A model generated the notes under the pieces. The model had not been told where the DNA came from. It did no database searches and saw nothing but the letters and a program-made list of their open reading frames with translations. From Ampullaceana balthica (lineage: Eukaryota; Mollusca; Gastropoda; Lymnaeidae), in the NCBI GenBank assembly GCA_944989445.1, contig CALYLW010000982.1, positions 124,001-188,000 on the forward strand: a stretch of DNA of 64,000 nucleotides, read 5' to 3'. How positions within the stretch are numbered: the stretch's first letter is position 1; every line of letters begins with the position of its first letter. Shown here piece by piece: positions 1 through 10,629 of the stretch. The translations under genes were made by a program, and so were the position numbers.

Positions 1-1041
1 GATTCAAGAGTTTCTCCTTGTTGATTTGCTGGTGTGGTTGGGCTGCCATTCATATTTCCAATTTCAGTATCTATCCAATCTGTCCTCTTAGCCTGGGGTT
101 GCCGTGACCAGTTCAGTACAGCTTCTAGGATCGGCTATGATAATTAAAAGTTTCTTTCTTTTATTTTTATACAGGTACAAAAACATGTGTGGAGTGGCAT
201 TGACAGTGTATATTTCCATGAGCAGTTAATATGGCACATGTCCTGTATTGTGTCATCATCCAACCGTAAATTTCCGTGAGCAGTTATTATAAGGCATGTT
301 CTGAATTGTGTCATCATCAAACCGTCTATCGACTATTATATTATTTATAGCCTCGCAAAAGTCCGCCGCCCACTTTGCCGTCTTGATGTTTGTGTTTTCC
401 AAAGTAAACCAATACAGTGAATGAAGACCTGCATGTCCTCCGCCCACGCACACTCCAAACACTTGATATCTGTGAGTTCATGGCGATGACTTAGTTCATT
501 TTACCCACTTGACTGCAAGTGTCCACCCCATCCCGACCCCCCGTTTACCATGAGCTCATCAAAGCCCCGACGTCTTTCACCCCTTCGTTGGTCTCTGGGG
601 AAAATGATGTCAGTGTTACAACCACCAATCGTTGGCCATGCAGTGGTAAACTCAGAAAACCAACCACATGGCAAGATGGGATCTTCCCGAATATCAGGCT
701 CTATTTAGCGTTGTGTTAGAAGTTGTGTCAACCTCATCTCTGACAAGAAAGGGTTAGAAAGGGGGAAACTCCGCGTATCGGAACGTGATCTAAAAAGACT
801 GCATGATTGTGTAATTATAGATAAAGTTTATGATTGAAATTCACTTCATTTCAGTGTTTTCCTAATTCGTGTTTAATCTTTTTTTTCCCAAACTACTCCA
901 AATTCAATAGAAAGTTTTTTACAAAAAATATTTTAAATTAGCCTTAATGTATGGAACACTTTCATGTAACAAAATTTGAAAACAGTTCTGCCACGTTATC
1001 AAACGAATTTACGGTTAAACGTTTCGATCTTCCAGTGACGT
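1..1041. other. Intergenic or intronic DNA, no feature recognised
   Basis: Both strands were read. The short open frames at 256-462 (-) and 519-719 (+) have no recognisable domain, no good start context and no splice partners. Nothing supportable is seen. Confidence 0.5.
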
Positions 1042-1686
1042 AGAGAGAATAGAGTACATCTAGTGTACCACGTATGGCTCAGGTAGATAGAATAGAGTAC
1101 ATCTAGTGTACCACGTATGGCTCAGGTAGATAGAATAGAGTACATCTAGTGTACAACGTATGGCTCAGGTAGATAGAATAGAGTACATCTAGTGTACCAC
1201 GTATGGCTCAGGTAGATAGAATAGAGTACATCTAGTGTACCACGTATGGCTCAGGTAGATAGAATAGAGTACATCTAGTGTACCACGTATGGCTCAGGTA
1301 GATAGAATAGAGTACATCTAGTGTACCACGTATGGCTCAGGTAGATAGAATAGAGTACATCTAGTGTACCATGTATGGCTCAGGTAGATAGAATAGAGTA
1401 CATCTAGTGTACCATGTATGGCTCAGGTAGAGACAATAGAGTACATCTAGTGTACCATGTATGGCTCAGGTAGAGACAATAGAGTACATCTAGTGCACTA
1501 TGTATGGCTCAGGTAGATAGAATAGAGTACATCTAGTGTACCATGTATGGCTCAGGTAGAGACAATAGAGTACATCTAGTGTACCATGTATGGCTCAGGT
1601 AGAGACAATAGAGTACATCTAGTGCACTATGTATGGCTCAGGTAGATAGAATAGAGTACATCTAGTGTACCATGTATAGGTCAGAT
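1042..1686. repeat. 43-bp minisatellite, 15 units, with trimeric higher-order part
   Basis: Fifteen units of exactly 43 bp share the core AGAGTACATCTAGTG. Units 1-8 are nearly identical. From unit 9 (1386) two variants appear (GATAGA or GAGACA near the unit start; TGTACCATGT or TGCACTATGT in the middle). They recur in the fixed order A-B-C-A-B-C-A, so a 129-bp trimer (1386-1514) is repeated at 1515-1643. The last unit decays at about 1675-1686. Confidence 0.95.
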
Positions 1687-1870
1687 GATATGTGGAGGAA
1701 AGCTACTCTAAGCACTAGAACTCCCTACTTTGTGTGACGATTTATTCGACAATTATTCGCCCTTTAAGTCTATTTTGCTTAGGGGTTACCGGATTTCGGC
1801 TCCGGCAATTTTTCAAAATCCTGCTCCGGCATGATGTCACTTCATAAATCCGGCCAAATCCGGCAGGCCT

Positions 1871-2308
1871 GTAGATATATATAAACAATATAATTTGCAA
1901 TGTCACGTCTGTAGTGTCTGTCCGTGACGCTACTTATTTTAGAAAGCAGCGCACCAAATTACTGCACCAATGCATCAAAAGGTGCGCTGTGAAAAAATAT
2001 TATACGACGTCATTGTTTTAGCTCATATTTTAATTTTGGAAAAGGGAACAATGTAAAAAGAGGATTTGATGATGGTTAATTATAAAATAAAACAACAAAG
2101 GGGGCGCGGTAGGCGCCCTACAACCCCTATTATAAAATACTTTGTGTCCATTTCAGAAAGTTTACTATTTCGTGTTTATCAAACAAGGACAAGTTAGTTG
2201 GGCTTTTGAAAAAGGTCGGCGCCGTATGCGCCCTAAAAAAGGTGCATTTTTTCAAAATAAATAGATTTCAGCTGAAAACTTCTGTCACTTTTGACGGGTG
2301 ATACGCTA

Positions 2309-2309
<1 letters not shown>
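1871..2309 (+). mobile_element. Non-autonomous Helitron, nested in the hAT-like element
   Basis: The right end shows the rolling-circle transposon signature: a short hairpin (CTGTCA, loop, TGACGG), about 9 bases, then CTAG at 2306-2309 followed by T. The body is a diverged copy of 56190-56660 in the same orientation and shares GGCGCC-containing modules with 48950-49425. The left end is blurred by AT-rich sequence, so the start is approximate. It has no coding capacity. Confidence 0.72.
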
Positions 2310-2373
<64 letters not shown>

Positions 2374-2374
2374 C

Positions 2375-2406
<32 letters not shown>
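2310..2406. repeat. (TA)n then (CA)n microsatellite
   Basis: About 60 bases of alternating TA directly follow the Helitron CTAG end. A short interrupted TA stretch and a (CA)n run come next. Confidence 0.95.
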
Positions 2407-2407
<1 letters not shown>

Positions 2408-2615
2408 AATCTGGTTTCGGCCAGATTTCAAACATTTTAATCCGGTACACCCCTAATGTTGATTCTCAACACAATAAACGGTCCACTGCATCAAGAGTAA
2501 CATTCGACTTGTTGATGTATTCTTGTGGGGTGAGGTGGGGTGGGGGAATGATTCTTAAATTGGGAAATCAAAGGTCAGGATCACCCGACAAATATGTTCC
2601 TTGGTTCCCCTAGAA

Positions 2616-2824
2616 CAGTGAGGGCGAACCTATCACACGCGTGCCACAGTCGGCACGCAGAGCCTCATCAGCCGGCACGCGACTAAATATTACTTCCTTA
2701 ATCAAACCAGCCCAAACAAACCCAAATTTTCGGGTTTCATGGGAGTGTTGGCACTTTGCTGTATAAATAAGTGGGTTTTGGTTGCATTTTGGGCACGCGG
2801 CCTAAAAAAGGTTCGCCACCACTG
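2616..2824. mobile_element. 209-bp hAT-type MITE with 8-bp target duplication
   Basis: The ends CAGTGAGGGCGAACC and, as reverse complement, CAGTGGTGGCGAACC form 15-bp terminal inverted repeats with two mismatches. The flanks are CCCTAGAA (2608-2615) and CCCTAGAG (2825-2832), a 7/8 target duplication of the length made by hAT transposases. The interior is GC-rich near the ends (GGCACGC motifs) and non-coding. Confidence 0.85.
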
Positions 2825-2832
2825 CCCTAGAG

Positions 2833-4103
2833 CAAGAATCACGTACCGCATAACTTAATTAGCTGTCCCATAGTTAAACATCAGCATCAACAGATACCAA
2901 GCAGTCTGTATTCCAAAGCTTCAAGTGGATTCAAATGATTTAACCAAAGTGGACTTTAACACCGCTGTCTCGTGGTCGCTAAGTATAGTTGGCCAAAACG
3001 AGATGAGCTTTATTTTTGTAATAATTGGCAACTGCTTCATGGTTCTCATTAACACAAACAGCGCAGACATGTCAGTTTGTCTGCCAGTCTAATGTCCCGT
3101 TTAACATTTTACTAATGTTCATAAACTCTTAACTTTGTCAGGCCTTTACGAAAATTATACCTTGTCTAATATATAGATGAGTCGAAGCTACGCAAGTCTT
3201 TGGCTTCGAGAAACTTAGAGAATATTCCATTTTTATCTCTACACGTGTTTGCCATTCACACAGAACCGTTTCTTTGAGACTCACTGCAGACAGTTCTTTT
3301 GCACAATTTCGGCATCATTGAAAGTTTGAGAATCAGTGAGTTCTGTGTAACACATGACCAAAGCCCCTCTGAACTGTGAGTGCCAGAAAGAAACACTGCA
3401 TTCCGCTCTATACGCAGGCGCTACATTGATCCTATTCACATGTGACGTTGAGAATCGCTGCTGCCCTATACAAACATCCCATCGACCTTACTGACTTACT
3501 GGGAATGTCAATTAAAATTCCAGTTGTGTCCTGTAATGTGAAGCCGAAAGCTTTCATTGTCGCGCGATTATTGACTGAGGACTTTGATTGAATAAATAAT
3601 AAAATCACTGCTTTACGTCGAAGGGTTTTTTATTCTTCAAGGAAATGGCTCAAAAGAAAACATCCTTTTGATCGTTTTTTTTTCAATGGAGGGACTGAAT
3701 CCTTAGCCCGTCAATGATATTGTCAAATTTTGTGAATGCAGTTCATCTCATAATCTCTCACACTACTTCACGCCTTGTGCATTTATGAAACGTCTGGCAA
3801 ATCGAATCATTTCATTGGGTTTCGTCGAGGTTAGCCATGGCCTTGGGACCAAGTTCAAAGGCAGATGTTGGTTGGTATATTTAGCCCCCTCCCCTTGTTA
3901 CATACAGCAATATGTTCTCATGTTGCTGCAACCATTGTATTTTGATGGGTTGTTGTATCAGTGAACAAAGAAAGTAACATGAGAGCATGATAGCAGGTTT
4001 CAGCTTAATAAATTGACAATGGAAAGCCACGTGGCTGTAAAAGGGGGGGGGGATACACGGAGGTTTAGGCGTGGCTTTTAAATTGTTGCATCGTTGTGTA
4101 TCA
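2833..4103. other. Unannotated spacer
   Basis: Mixed-composition DNA without a long open frame. A G homopolymer lies at about 4042-4052. No domain, RNA gene or repeat array is recognised. Confidence 0.5.
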
Positions 4104-4462
4104 TCTGAACAGATCAACTCAGTTTATAAGTACATATATGTGGAATCACAATGTATCTCTGCTCTTTGGTTCACTTTATGAACAGATCAACTCAGTTTAT
4201 AAGTACATATCTGGTGGAATCCCAATGTGTCTCTGCTCTTTGGTTCACTTTATGAACAGATCAACTCAGTTTATAAGTACATATATGTGGAATCACAATG
4301 TATCTCTGCTCTTTGGTTCACTTTATGAACAGATCAACTCAGTTTATAAGTACATATCTGGTGGAATCACAATGTATCTCTGCTCTTTGGTTCACCTTTA
4401 ACCAACAGATCAACTCAGTTTGGATGTATATATCTGTAGAATCGCAATGTATCTCTGATCAT
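4104..4462. repeat. 73-74-bp minisatellite, five units in dimeric order
   Basis: Five units begin near 4107, 4180, 4254, 4327 and 4402 with the core ACAGATCAACTCAGTTT. Units 1 and 3 carry CATATATGTGG. Units 2 and 4 carry CATATCTGGTGG. The effective repeat is therefore a 147-bp dimer, and the fifth unit is diverged. The frames open here are by-products of the repeat. Confidence 0.93.
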
Positions 4463-4745
4463 CTTAGCACATCACAACCTCAATGTTGGAACTCTTTATT
4501 ATCTTAGCACATCGCTATCTCACTATTGAAACCATTCAACTTATTACCTCGCTATCTCAGTATTAGAACCCTTCATCTTATCATCTCACAATGTCAATGT
4601 TAGAACCCTTCATCTTATCACCTCACAATCTCAATTTTAGCACCTTCATCTTATCACCTCACAATCTCAATGTTAGAACCCTTCTTTTATCACCTCAAAA
4701 TCTCAATGTTAGAACCCTTCATCTATCATCTCGCTATCTCAATGA
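4463..4745. repeat. Degenerate ~36-40-bp minisatellite
   Basis: About seven imperfect units around CTTATCACCTCACAATCTC and AATGTTAGAACCCTTC directly abut the preceding array. Divergence is higher at both edges than in the centre. Confidence 0.9.
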
Positions 4746-5017
4746 CAACAACCTGAACACATCGGAGTTTTACAAAACATTTCAGCGGATTTTCCCGGAA
4801 CAGGCAGACTATCAAGAGAATCTAAAACTTGGCAACCATAGGGACTTTGGATGACACCTCATCTAAGTCAAAGGGTGTTTTCTCTTAATAAGTTATTCTA
4901 AATATAACTTTACAAGATCAACAGAAGCTGTTAACAAAATTAAATGATCAGGGCAGATTAAACTGTTAGGAAATAAATGGATAAAAAATGTAAACGACAG
5001 TATGTATATATATATAC

Positions 5018-6454
5018 AATAACTATCGTGGTATCTCCTTACTGAGTATTGTGGGAAAGGCTTTTGCCAGAGTGATCCTTGCACGCCTGCAAATTCTGGC
5101 GCAAAATGTCTACCCAGAATCACAATGCGGTTTTCGGGCTGGCCGGTCAACAATGGACATGATCTTCTCACTCCGTCAGCTACAAGAGAAATGTCGGGAG
5201 CAACAGAAAGCCCTCTTTGTTGCCTTCATAGATCTAACAAAGGCATTTGACCTGGTCAGCCGCGAGGGTCTGCTACGTATATTGGAAAAAATAGGATGCC
5301 CGCCGCGGCTTCTCTCCATCATCGAGTCCTTCCACACCAATATGCACAGCACAGTGCTCTTCGATGGTGCCACCTCAGAACCCTTCCCAGTCTGTAGCGG
5401 AGTCAAACAGGGTTGTGTACTGGCTCCAACACTCTTCGGTATCTTTTTCTCGATGCTACTGCGTCATGCATTCGAGGACTGTTTCGAGGGTGTAAACATC
5501 CATACCAGGGCGGATGGAAATCTGTACAACATCAGCCGTCTCCGTGCAAAGAGAAAAGTGGAAAATGTTTTAATTAGAGAGCTGCTCTTCGCGGATGACG
5601 CAGCCCTTACCTCACATTCAGAGATAGGTCTCCAACTTTTGGTCGACAAGTTCTCAGAGGCATGCAAAGATTTTGGTCTAACGATAAGCCTCAAAAAGAC
5701 CAACATTATGAGACAAGGAACTGACTGCTTCCCAGCAATCTCCATTGAGGGAAACACCTTGGATGTCGTCGATGATTTTACCTACCTTGGCAGTAACATC
5801 ACAAGCACACTCTCCCTGGAAAAGGAAATTGAAACCAGAATCGGCAAGGCTTCATCATTAATGGCTAGGCTGAATAAAAGAGTGTGGAACAATGCACAGC
5901 TCACTGCTAGGACAAAAATCACTGTGTACCAGGCCTGCGTGCTCAGCACACTCCTCTATGGCAGCGAGTGCTGGACGACCTATGCCAAACAAACAAAGCA
6001 ACTCAACAGCTTCCACTTACGATGCTTGCGCAGGATTCTGCACATCAAGTGGCAGGACAAGATAACGAATGTCGAGGTACTCAGAAGGAGTCATATGCTG
6101 AGCATGCACTCAATCCTGAGTGAGAGGCGCCTGCGGTGGCTGGGACATGTCCGCAGGATGAACTCGGAGCGCATTCCAAGAGCCCTGCTTTACGGTGAGC
6201 TGGCAACTGGTGTGCGGAAGAGAGGACGCCCCTGCTTGCGCTTCAAGGATGTCTGCAAGAAAGACATGAGTCTGGCGCAGATAGACCATAAAACGTGGGA
6301 AACCATTGCTGAGGAACGCACCTCCTGGCGGGCTAAAGTACGCGAGGGCATCCAAGTCGCGGAAGCTTCCCTTACAGTCAAGAGCGAGGAGAAAAGGGCC
6401 AGGAGAAAGGGGAAGGGGGGCAGAGGAGCAGGAGGAAACGCCATCATCCCATGA
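5018..6454 (+). CDS. LINE reverse transcriptase (N-terminally truncated)
   Basis: An uninterrupted frame of about 478 codons encodes the reverse transcriptase of a non-LTR retrotransposon, which copies its own RNA at a nicked chromosomal site. Counting from the GTG at 5051, motif A is FIDLTKAFD (59-67), motif B is GVKQGCVLAP (117-126) and motif C is FADD (180-183), so the catalytic aspartates are present. The C-terminal part has the RLRWLGHVRRM block typical of such proteins, then a Lys/Arg/Gly-rich tail. The frame is open upstream of 5051 to at least 5018, so the true N-terminus is lost. The absence of stops or frameshifts suggests a young copy. It is not a host gene. Confidence 0.93.
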   Translation, partial: NNYRGISLLSIVGKAFARVILARLQILAQNVYPESQCGFRAGRSTMDMIFSLRQLQEKCREQQKALFVAFIDLTKAFDLVSREGLLRILEKIGCPPRLLSIIESFHTNMHSTVLFDGATSEPFPVCSGVKQGCVLAPTLFGIFFSMLLRHAFEDCFEGVNIHTRADGNLYNISRLRAKRKVENVLIRELLFADDAALTSHSEIGLQLLVDKFSEACKDFGLTISLKKTNIMRQGTDCFPAISIEGNTLDVVDDFTYLGSNITSTLSLEKEIETRIGKASSLMARLNKRVWNNAQLTARTKITVYQACVLSTLLYGSECWTTYAKQTKQLNSFHLRCLRRILHIKWQDKITNVEVLRRSHMLSMHSILSERRLRWLGHVRRMNSERIPRALLYGELATGVRKRGRPCLRFKDVCKKDMSLAQIDHKTWETIAEERTSWRAKVREGIQVAEASLTVKSEEKRARRKGKGGRGAGGNAIIP

Positions 6455-6473
6455 GGATGGACGGATGCCATAG

Positions 6474-6475
<2 letters not shown>

Positions 6476-6555
<80 letters not shown>
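6476..6555. repeat. (TA)n microsatellite at the LINE 3' end
   Basis: Uninterrupted alternating TA of about 80 bases directly downstream of the LINE 3' UTR. Confidence 0.97.
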
Positions 6556-6559
<4 letters not shown>

Positions 6560-6844
6560 TAGGTAATGTAACCTACAGCAGATTGAGTTTGGGCGTGGTC
6601 GTAGTGTTAAGATTACGAGAGTAGGGGCGGGTATGAAGGAAGCAGAAGCCAATTGTTCTCAGCTCCTAGCGGTTATACAGGATATAACCCAACTAACAGT
6701 CAGTGCTACAGTGGGGACAAGCTATATCTCAATAGAAACGACTTCTCTACAGTGTAAGATTCATGTTCGCTCGAATATGAGCTGCGGTCAATATAGGCAC
6801 CACCCCACCCCATCCCAAAATCCAATTGTTAGGGAAGACAAAAG

Positions 6845-7195
6845 GTTTATGTTGGACACATCATATGTTTATGTTGGAAACATGTTTACGTTGGACACGT
6901 CATATTAGTATATATGTTTATTTGGACACGTGTTAATGTTGGACATATCATGTGTCTATGTTGGACACATCATGTTATGTTGTACACATCATGTTTATGT
7001 TGGACACATCATATGTTTATGTTGGACACATATGTTTATTGGACACATATGTTTATTTGGACACATCATATGTTTATGTTGGACACATCATATGCTTATG
7101 TTGGACACATCATATGCTTATGTTGGACACATCATATGCTTATGTTGGACACATTATATGTTTATGTTGGACACGTCATATGTTTATTTTGTCGT
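6845..7195. repeat. ~22-bp minisatellite (TTGGACACATCATATG)
   Basis: About 16 imperfect units of TTATGTTGGACACATCATAT, with shortened variants near 6905-6930 and 7030-7060. Several overlapping frames stay open through it with repetitive His/Tyr/Val peptides and are not genes. Confidence 0.93.
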
Positions 7196-8277
7196 GGCGT
7201 GGTCATTCTTTCAATGTTCCTTCGACCAATCCACCCGCCGTGTCCGTCCTAGTCAGGTCGACGTGTTCTGTTCAGTCAGTGGTAGGTCCGGGTTCAGGGA
7301 TGGCTTGAATGTGTTTGGGTCCTGGCCCCTAACAAAGCCTGGTACTTTTATATCCCAGCTGAGTCAGTGAACCATGACTGAGGCACCTCTCCCCACCCTT
7401 CCACCCACTAACAATCGTGACACACCTTTTTCCGTCTTTGCAACTCCTGTATTCAACTTCCACTAGCGTGCTTTTAATTTTCTACTAATGACCCAAGACT
7501 CAGACATCTTGATTAAAGTGATGTATATGGCATGGTGTCAATTTATTTTCCTCAATTTATGTTGTGTTTTTGTGCATATTTTGTATTTTTTAATTGTATA
7601 AATCTCATTGTTCAAAGTTGTTTTGAAAAGTAGAGCCAACAACTAGCGACCAGCCCTTTGTCATGTATCTACTTCCGCCACGTTCGATTGTGTAATGAAT
7701 TCCTGAGCCAGTCTAGAGCAATGTTAGCAGATCGATAACCTTGAGACGAGGATGGGTGGGCAGAAGGGGAGGGAAGGGGTACGAATTATCGGGATTGAAA
7801 TATTCCCGGGCACGTCGTCTATTGTGTCTGGGCGGCGTTTACTTCCGCCTTGCAGTCCTGGACATGACCCAGTCTTCTACACTCGTCATAGTCTCTAACA
7901 TCACCCTTACCTTTGTACACGTCTTCAAATAGTCCGTAACGTCACTCATTCACATGTGCGTATTAAAATTGACGTCATTGTCCCCAGTAAATGCTTTGCA
8001 CACTTCGAGTGTGACCTCATATCAGTCTTAAATAATTTCATCAAAGAAGTGAATTGTATCATCCAAACATGTTTCCTGGTAACTAACTGGTTCTTATGCA
8101 GCGTCTTGAAGATACTTTTTTTGATTATTCCGGATGCAATTAGATGAAAAACTAGGTAGGCAAGGGTTAGGCGTTATCTGTTCGACAGCCTGGAGTTGGC
8201 TGAACTCCCATCTGCCGTGGCCCTCGTTACTTTGCAAATTCTCCGAAACCAGCGTCCAGCAGTGCAACTCTATATTT

Positions 8278-8368
8278 AACAACCAGCGTTTTCTTTCATA
8301 CCGTGCTCGAGACCCTCCTGATGGACATTCCGACCATCTCTTTATATTGCACATTATTTATTATTAGA
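8278..8368. repeat. Dispersed repeat, copy 1
   Basis: About 90 bases containing TTTTCTTTCA, ACCCTCCTGATG and CCGACCATCTCTTTATATT recur at 9603-9697 in the same orientation with point differences and small indels. No terminal repeats are visible. It may be a fragment of an unidentified interspersed element. Confidence 0.75.
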
Positions 8369-9602
8369 AGTTAACAAAGCTTCCCCTGCAAATGTCAATG
8401 TCGTAGTAACGCGACAAGCAAGAGAACACATTAAAAAACAAAAACAATCACGAAACTTGCTTTACTTAACCTACGACGTCTCGACCACTTCTACTCACAT
8501 TCACGTATGCCCTTTATAAACAGAGATAAAGTGGTTCATTGTTATATACACGGCACCTCTAATCTGACCTCTGTAAAGAAATATACAACTTTTTTCCTTC
8601 TTACCTCACTATTTTTTAACCCCTCCCTCATTCACTAGCTCCCCCCCCCCTTTTTTTTTCTTTTCCATTGGAGAAGATGGCTTTTTGCCATACCGCTGCA
8701 CGATGGAAAGGAGAACCGGGAGGAGGGGTGGTGGTGGGGGTCCCGCGACGAGGGGAGGGGGGCAGTTCCGCTATTAGCCTTCAGCAGTCTCCAGTGGCTG
8801 GCGCGAAGCAGACGTTACGTTAAAAAGTTTGGGAGGCCCGCACGGCCCTTCGCTTCACCAGTGTGTGTACCTGACAAGTCGACTCTCTGTTTTGTTTTGG
8901 AATGTACCATGACGGTGGATCGGTTGTGTTGTTGATGTTTTTGTGTGTGTGTGTCCACTTCAATGTCCAGCACAAGGGAACCTGTTTGATTCCGACATGG
9001 ACACATGGTTGATTCTGTGATAACAAAGTGTTTTATGTGCTGCGTTAAGATGGATCACAGCTGATGTCGTCTTACTTATGTTTTAACGCCAAGTCATTTC
9101 ATCCACCGTGTCTGGTAGGTTTCGTCTGCTACGGCTACGAGTCCATTGTTCAGTTGTGCTGCGCACCGTCCCGTTTGAACCTAATAGTTTTACAATTTCC
9201 TCCATTGTGGATTGATTTCTGAGTGGTTAACTAAATATCGACCAGCCTCACGTCGGAACAACTCAGGCGTCACGTGTTGGGTGCTGTGCTCATACTCGTA
9301 AACTTCTTCTAAAACTAAGCGATAGTGATAGTTAGGTATTGGAAACTTCGGTTTTATAAGCAACCGTTTATTTTTTGCTAACTGGTTGTTGGTGACGTTC
9401 AGAAGTTATTATAAATCTCTCTGGGAATAAGCAGAGTGAGAGTGAATGTGTGATACAATTCTGTACACTTTGGAATAATTTTTACCTGGAGTTTAAATGA
9501 ACCATTAAAATCACGTGATCTAACATTCGATTACACTGTAAATTGTTAATTGTAAGTTTTTCCGGGTTTGCCGGTGATCCAATCATCAGCCGCTTATAAT
9601 AC

Positions 9603-9697
9603 TTCAACCGGCATTTTCTTTCAAATATCGTGCTTTAAACCCTCCTGATGACATCCCGACCATCTCTTTATATTACAAATTATTTGTTATTACAGGG
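9603..9697. repeat. Dispersed repeat, copy 2
   Basis: Second copy of the segment at 8278-8368, same strand. It ends in a similar ATTATTTGTTATTA stretch. Confidence 0.75.
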
Positions 9698-10096
9698 GAC
9701 AAATTTGCACACACAAACCTTCAAAAGTTGTAGCTTTTCTGTGACTTAAAAGCCTAAATGGTTTAAATAAAACTTTGTTTGCTCTATAACATTCGCTAAT
9801 TTTCAATAGACCCAGTTAATGAAGTTGTCAATGTTGCTCTTTACCTCTATAACTTAATTACTATCTAGTCTACCGTTATACTGTAGGCATAGGAGTAAGG
9901 AATATATTTTCTGATTATATACAATATTGTTTTTCTCCCTTATTGAATCGTGTAACGTGTACTAATTTATGCAACAATTACTTTAAAAAATAACATTTAA
10001 AAGTCGCTGAAAGCTAGGGACTTTTCCATTTAGTGTCCCTTTGTGTCATACTTGCAGTAGTCTTGTTCTTTTCCATTAGGTTTTTAATTATATGCC

Positions 10097-10290
10097 ATCG
10101 TGCTGTCCGTTATTGCGATCCTACACATCTCGGAAATATACCGTCATGCTCTCTGTTATTGTGTTCCGATACATCTTGGAAATATACCGTCATGCTGTCT
10201 GTTATTGTGTTCCGATACAACTTGGAAATATGTCATCAAGCTTACTGTTACTTTACTGCGTCCCGACACATACCGGAAATACATTGTCAT
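10097..10290. repeat. 46-bp minisatellite, ~4 units
   Basis: Units start near 10126, 10172 and 10218 with the core TTGGAAATATACCGTCATGC, plus diverged flanking copies. All three forward frames are open here as a by-product. Confidence 0.9.
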
Positions 10291-10629
10291 CCATTCACCC
10301 ATGACCTTGTATCGCACCCTACCTATAGAAAAAAGTCAGGTGTAACCTCGTTTGTGCTATTTTTAGCCCCACGATCTGTCCTCTCAGTTGAGCCCAAGTT
10401 CGCTGAACCTACCAACGTTCCACATGATGTGGCACGAGTTGTGTGGGGGAGGGGGGTGTGGCTGTGTTATTGATTTGTTTAGGGGGGTTATGTAACGTTG
10501 CTTAAATAATTGGTTAATAAATAACGCTGTTAGAAAAAAAATAACATGTTTGTTGAGGCTTGTTTAAACATTTTAAAAAATTATTTTTTGAGCTGTTAGG
10601 TTGTTTTTTTGTTTTTTTTTCGTTTTTTT

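Larger units (their letters stand above)
1780..2455. mobile_element. hAT-like element (outer), split by a Helitron
   Basis: The left end TAGGGGTTACCGGATTT and the right end (read as reverse complement) TTAGGGGTGTACCGGATTA form terminal inverted repeats. The flanking octamers ATTTTGCT (1772-1779) and ATGTTGAT (2456-2463) match at 6 of 8 positions, which suits a decayed 8-bp hAT target duplication. More CCGG-rich copies of the end lie just inside (1800-1865, 2408-2445). The middle is taken up by a Helitron and its AT microsatellite. No transposase is present. Confidence 0.6.
5018..6555 (+). mobile_element. 5'-truncated non-LTR retrotransposon (LINE) with TA tail
   Basis: The element begins inside the reverse transcriptase domain at an N-Y-R-G-I-S-L-L motif, with no endonuclease domain upstream, so it is 5'-truncated as is usual for LINE copies. 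The coding frame ends at 6454 and is followed by about 20 bases of 3' UTR and about 80 bases of TA repeat, which may act as the tail. The left border touches a short TA run (5004-5015). The clade is uncertain; RTE-like is a guess from the short 3' UTR and microsatellite tail. Confidence 0.85.
7196..10096. other. Unannotated spacer with one dispersed duplicate
   Basis: No coding exon is recognised. Homopolymer C and T runs lie at about 8641-8660, with short G-rich stretches around 8700-8765. The only internal structure seen is the repeated segment at 8278-8368 and 9603-9697. Confidence 0.5.

Noticed and set aside
1042..1686. CRISPR-like array
   Set aside because: Units are contiguous without unique spacers, and the genome is eukaryotic; the same holds for the other arrays.
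5176..5757. Minus-strand frames within the LINE
   Set aside because: Opposite the reverse transcriptase frame; no homology recognised.
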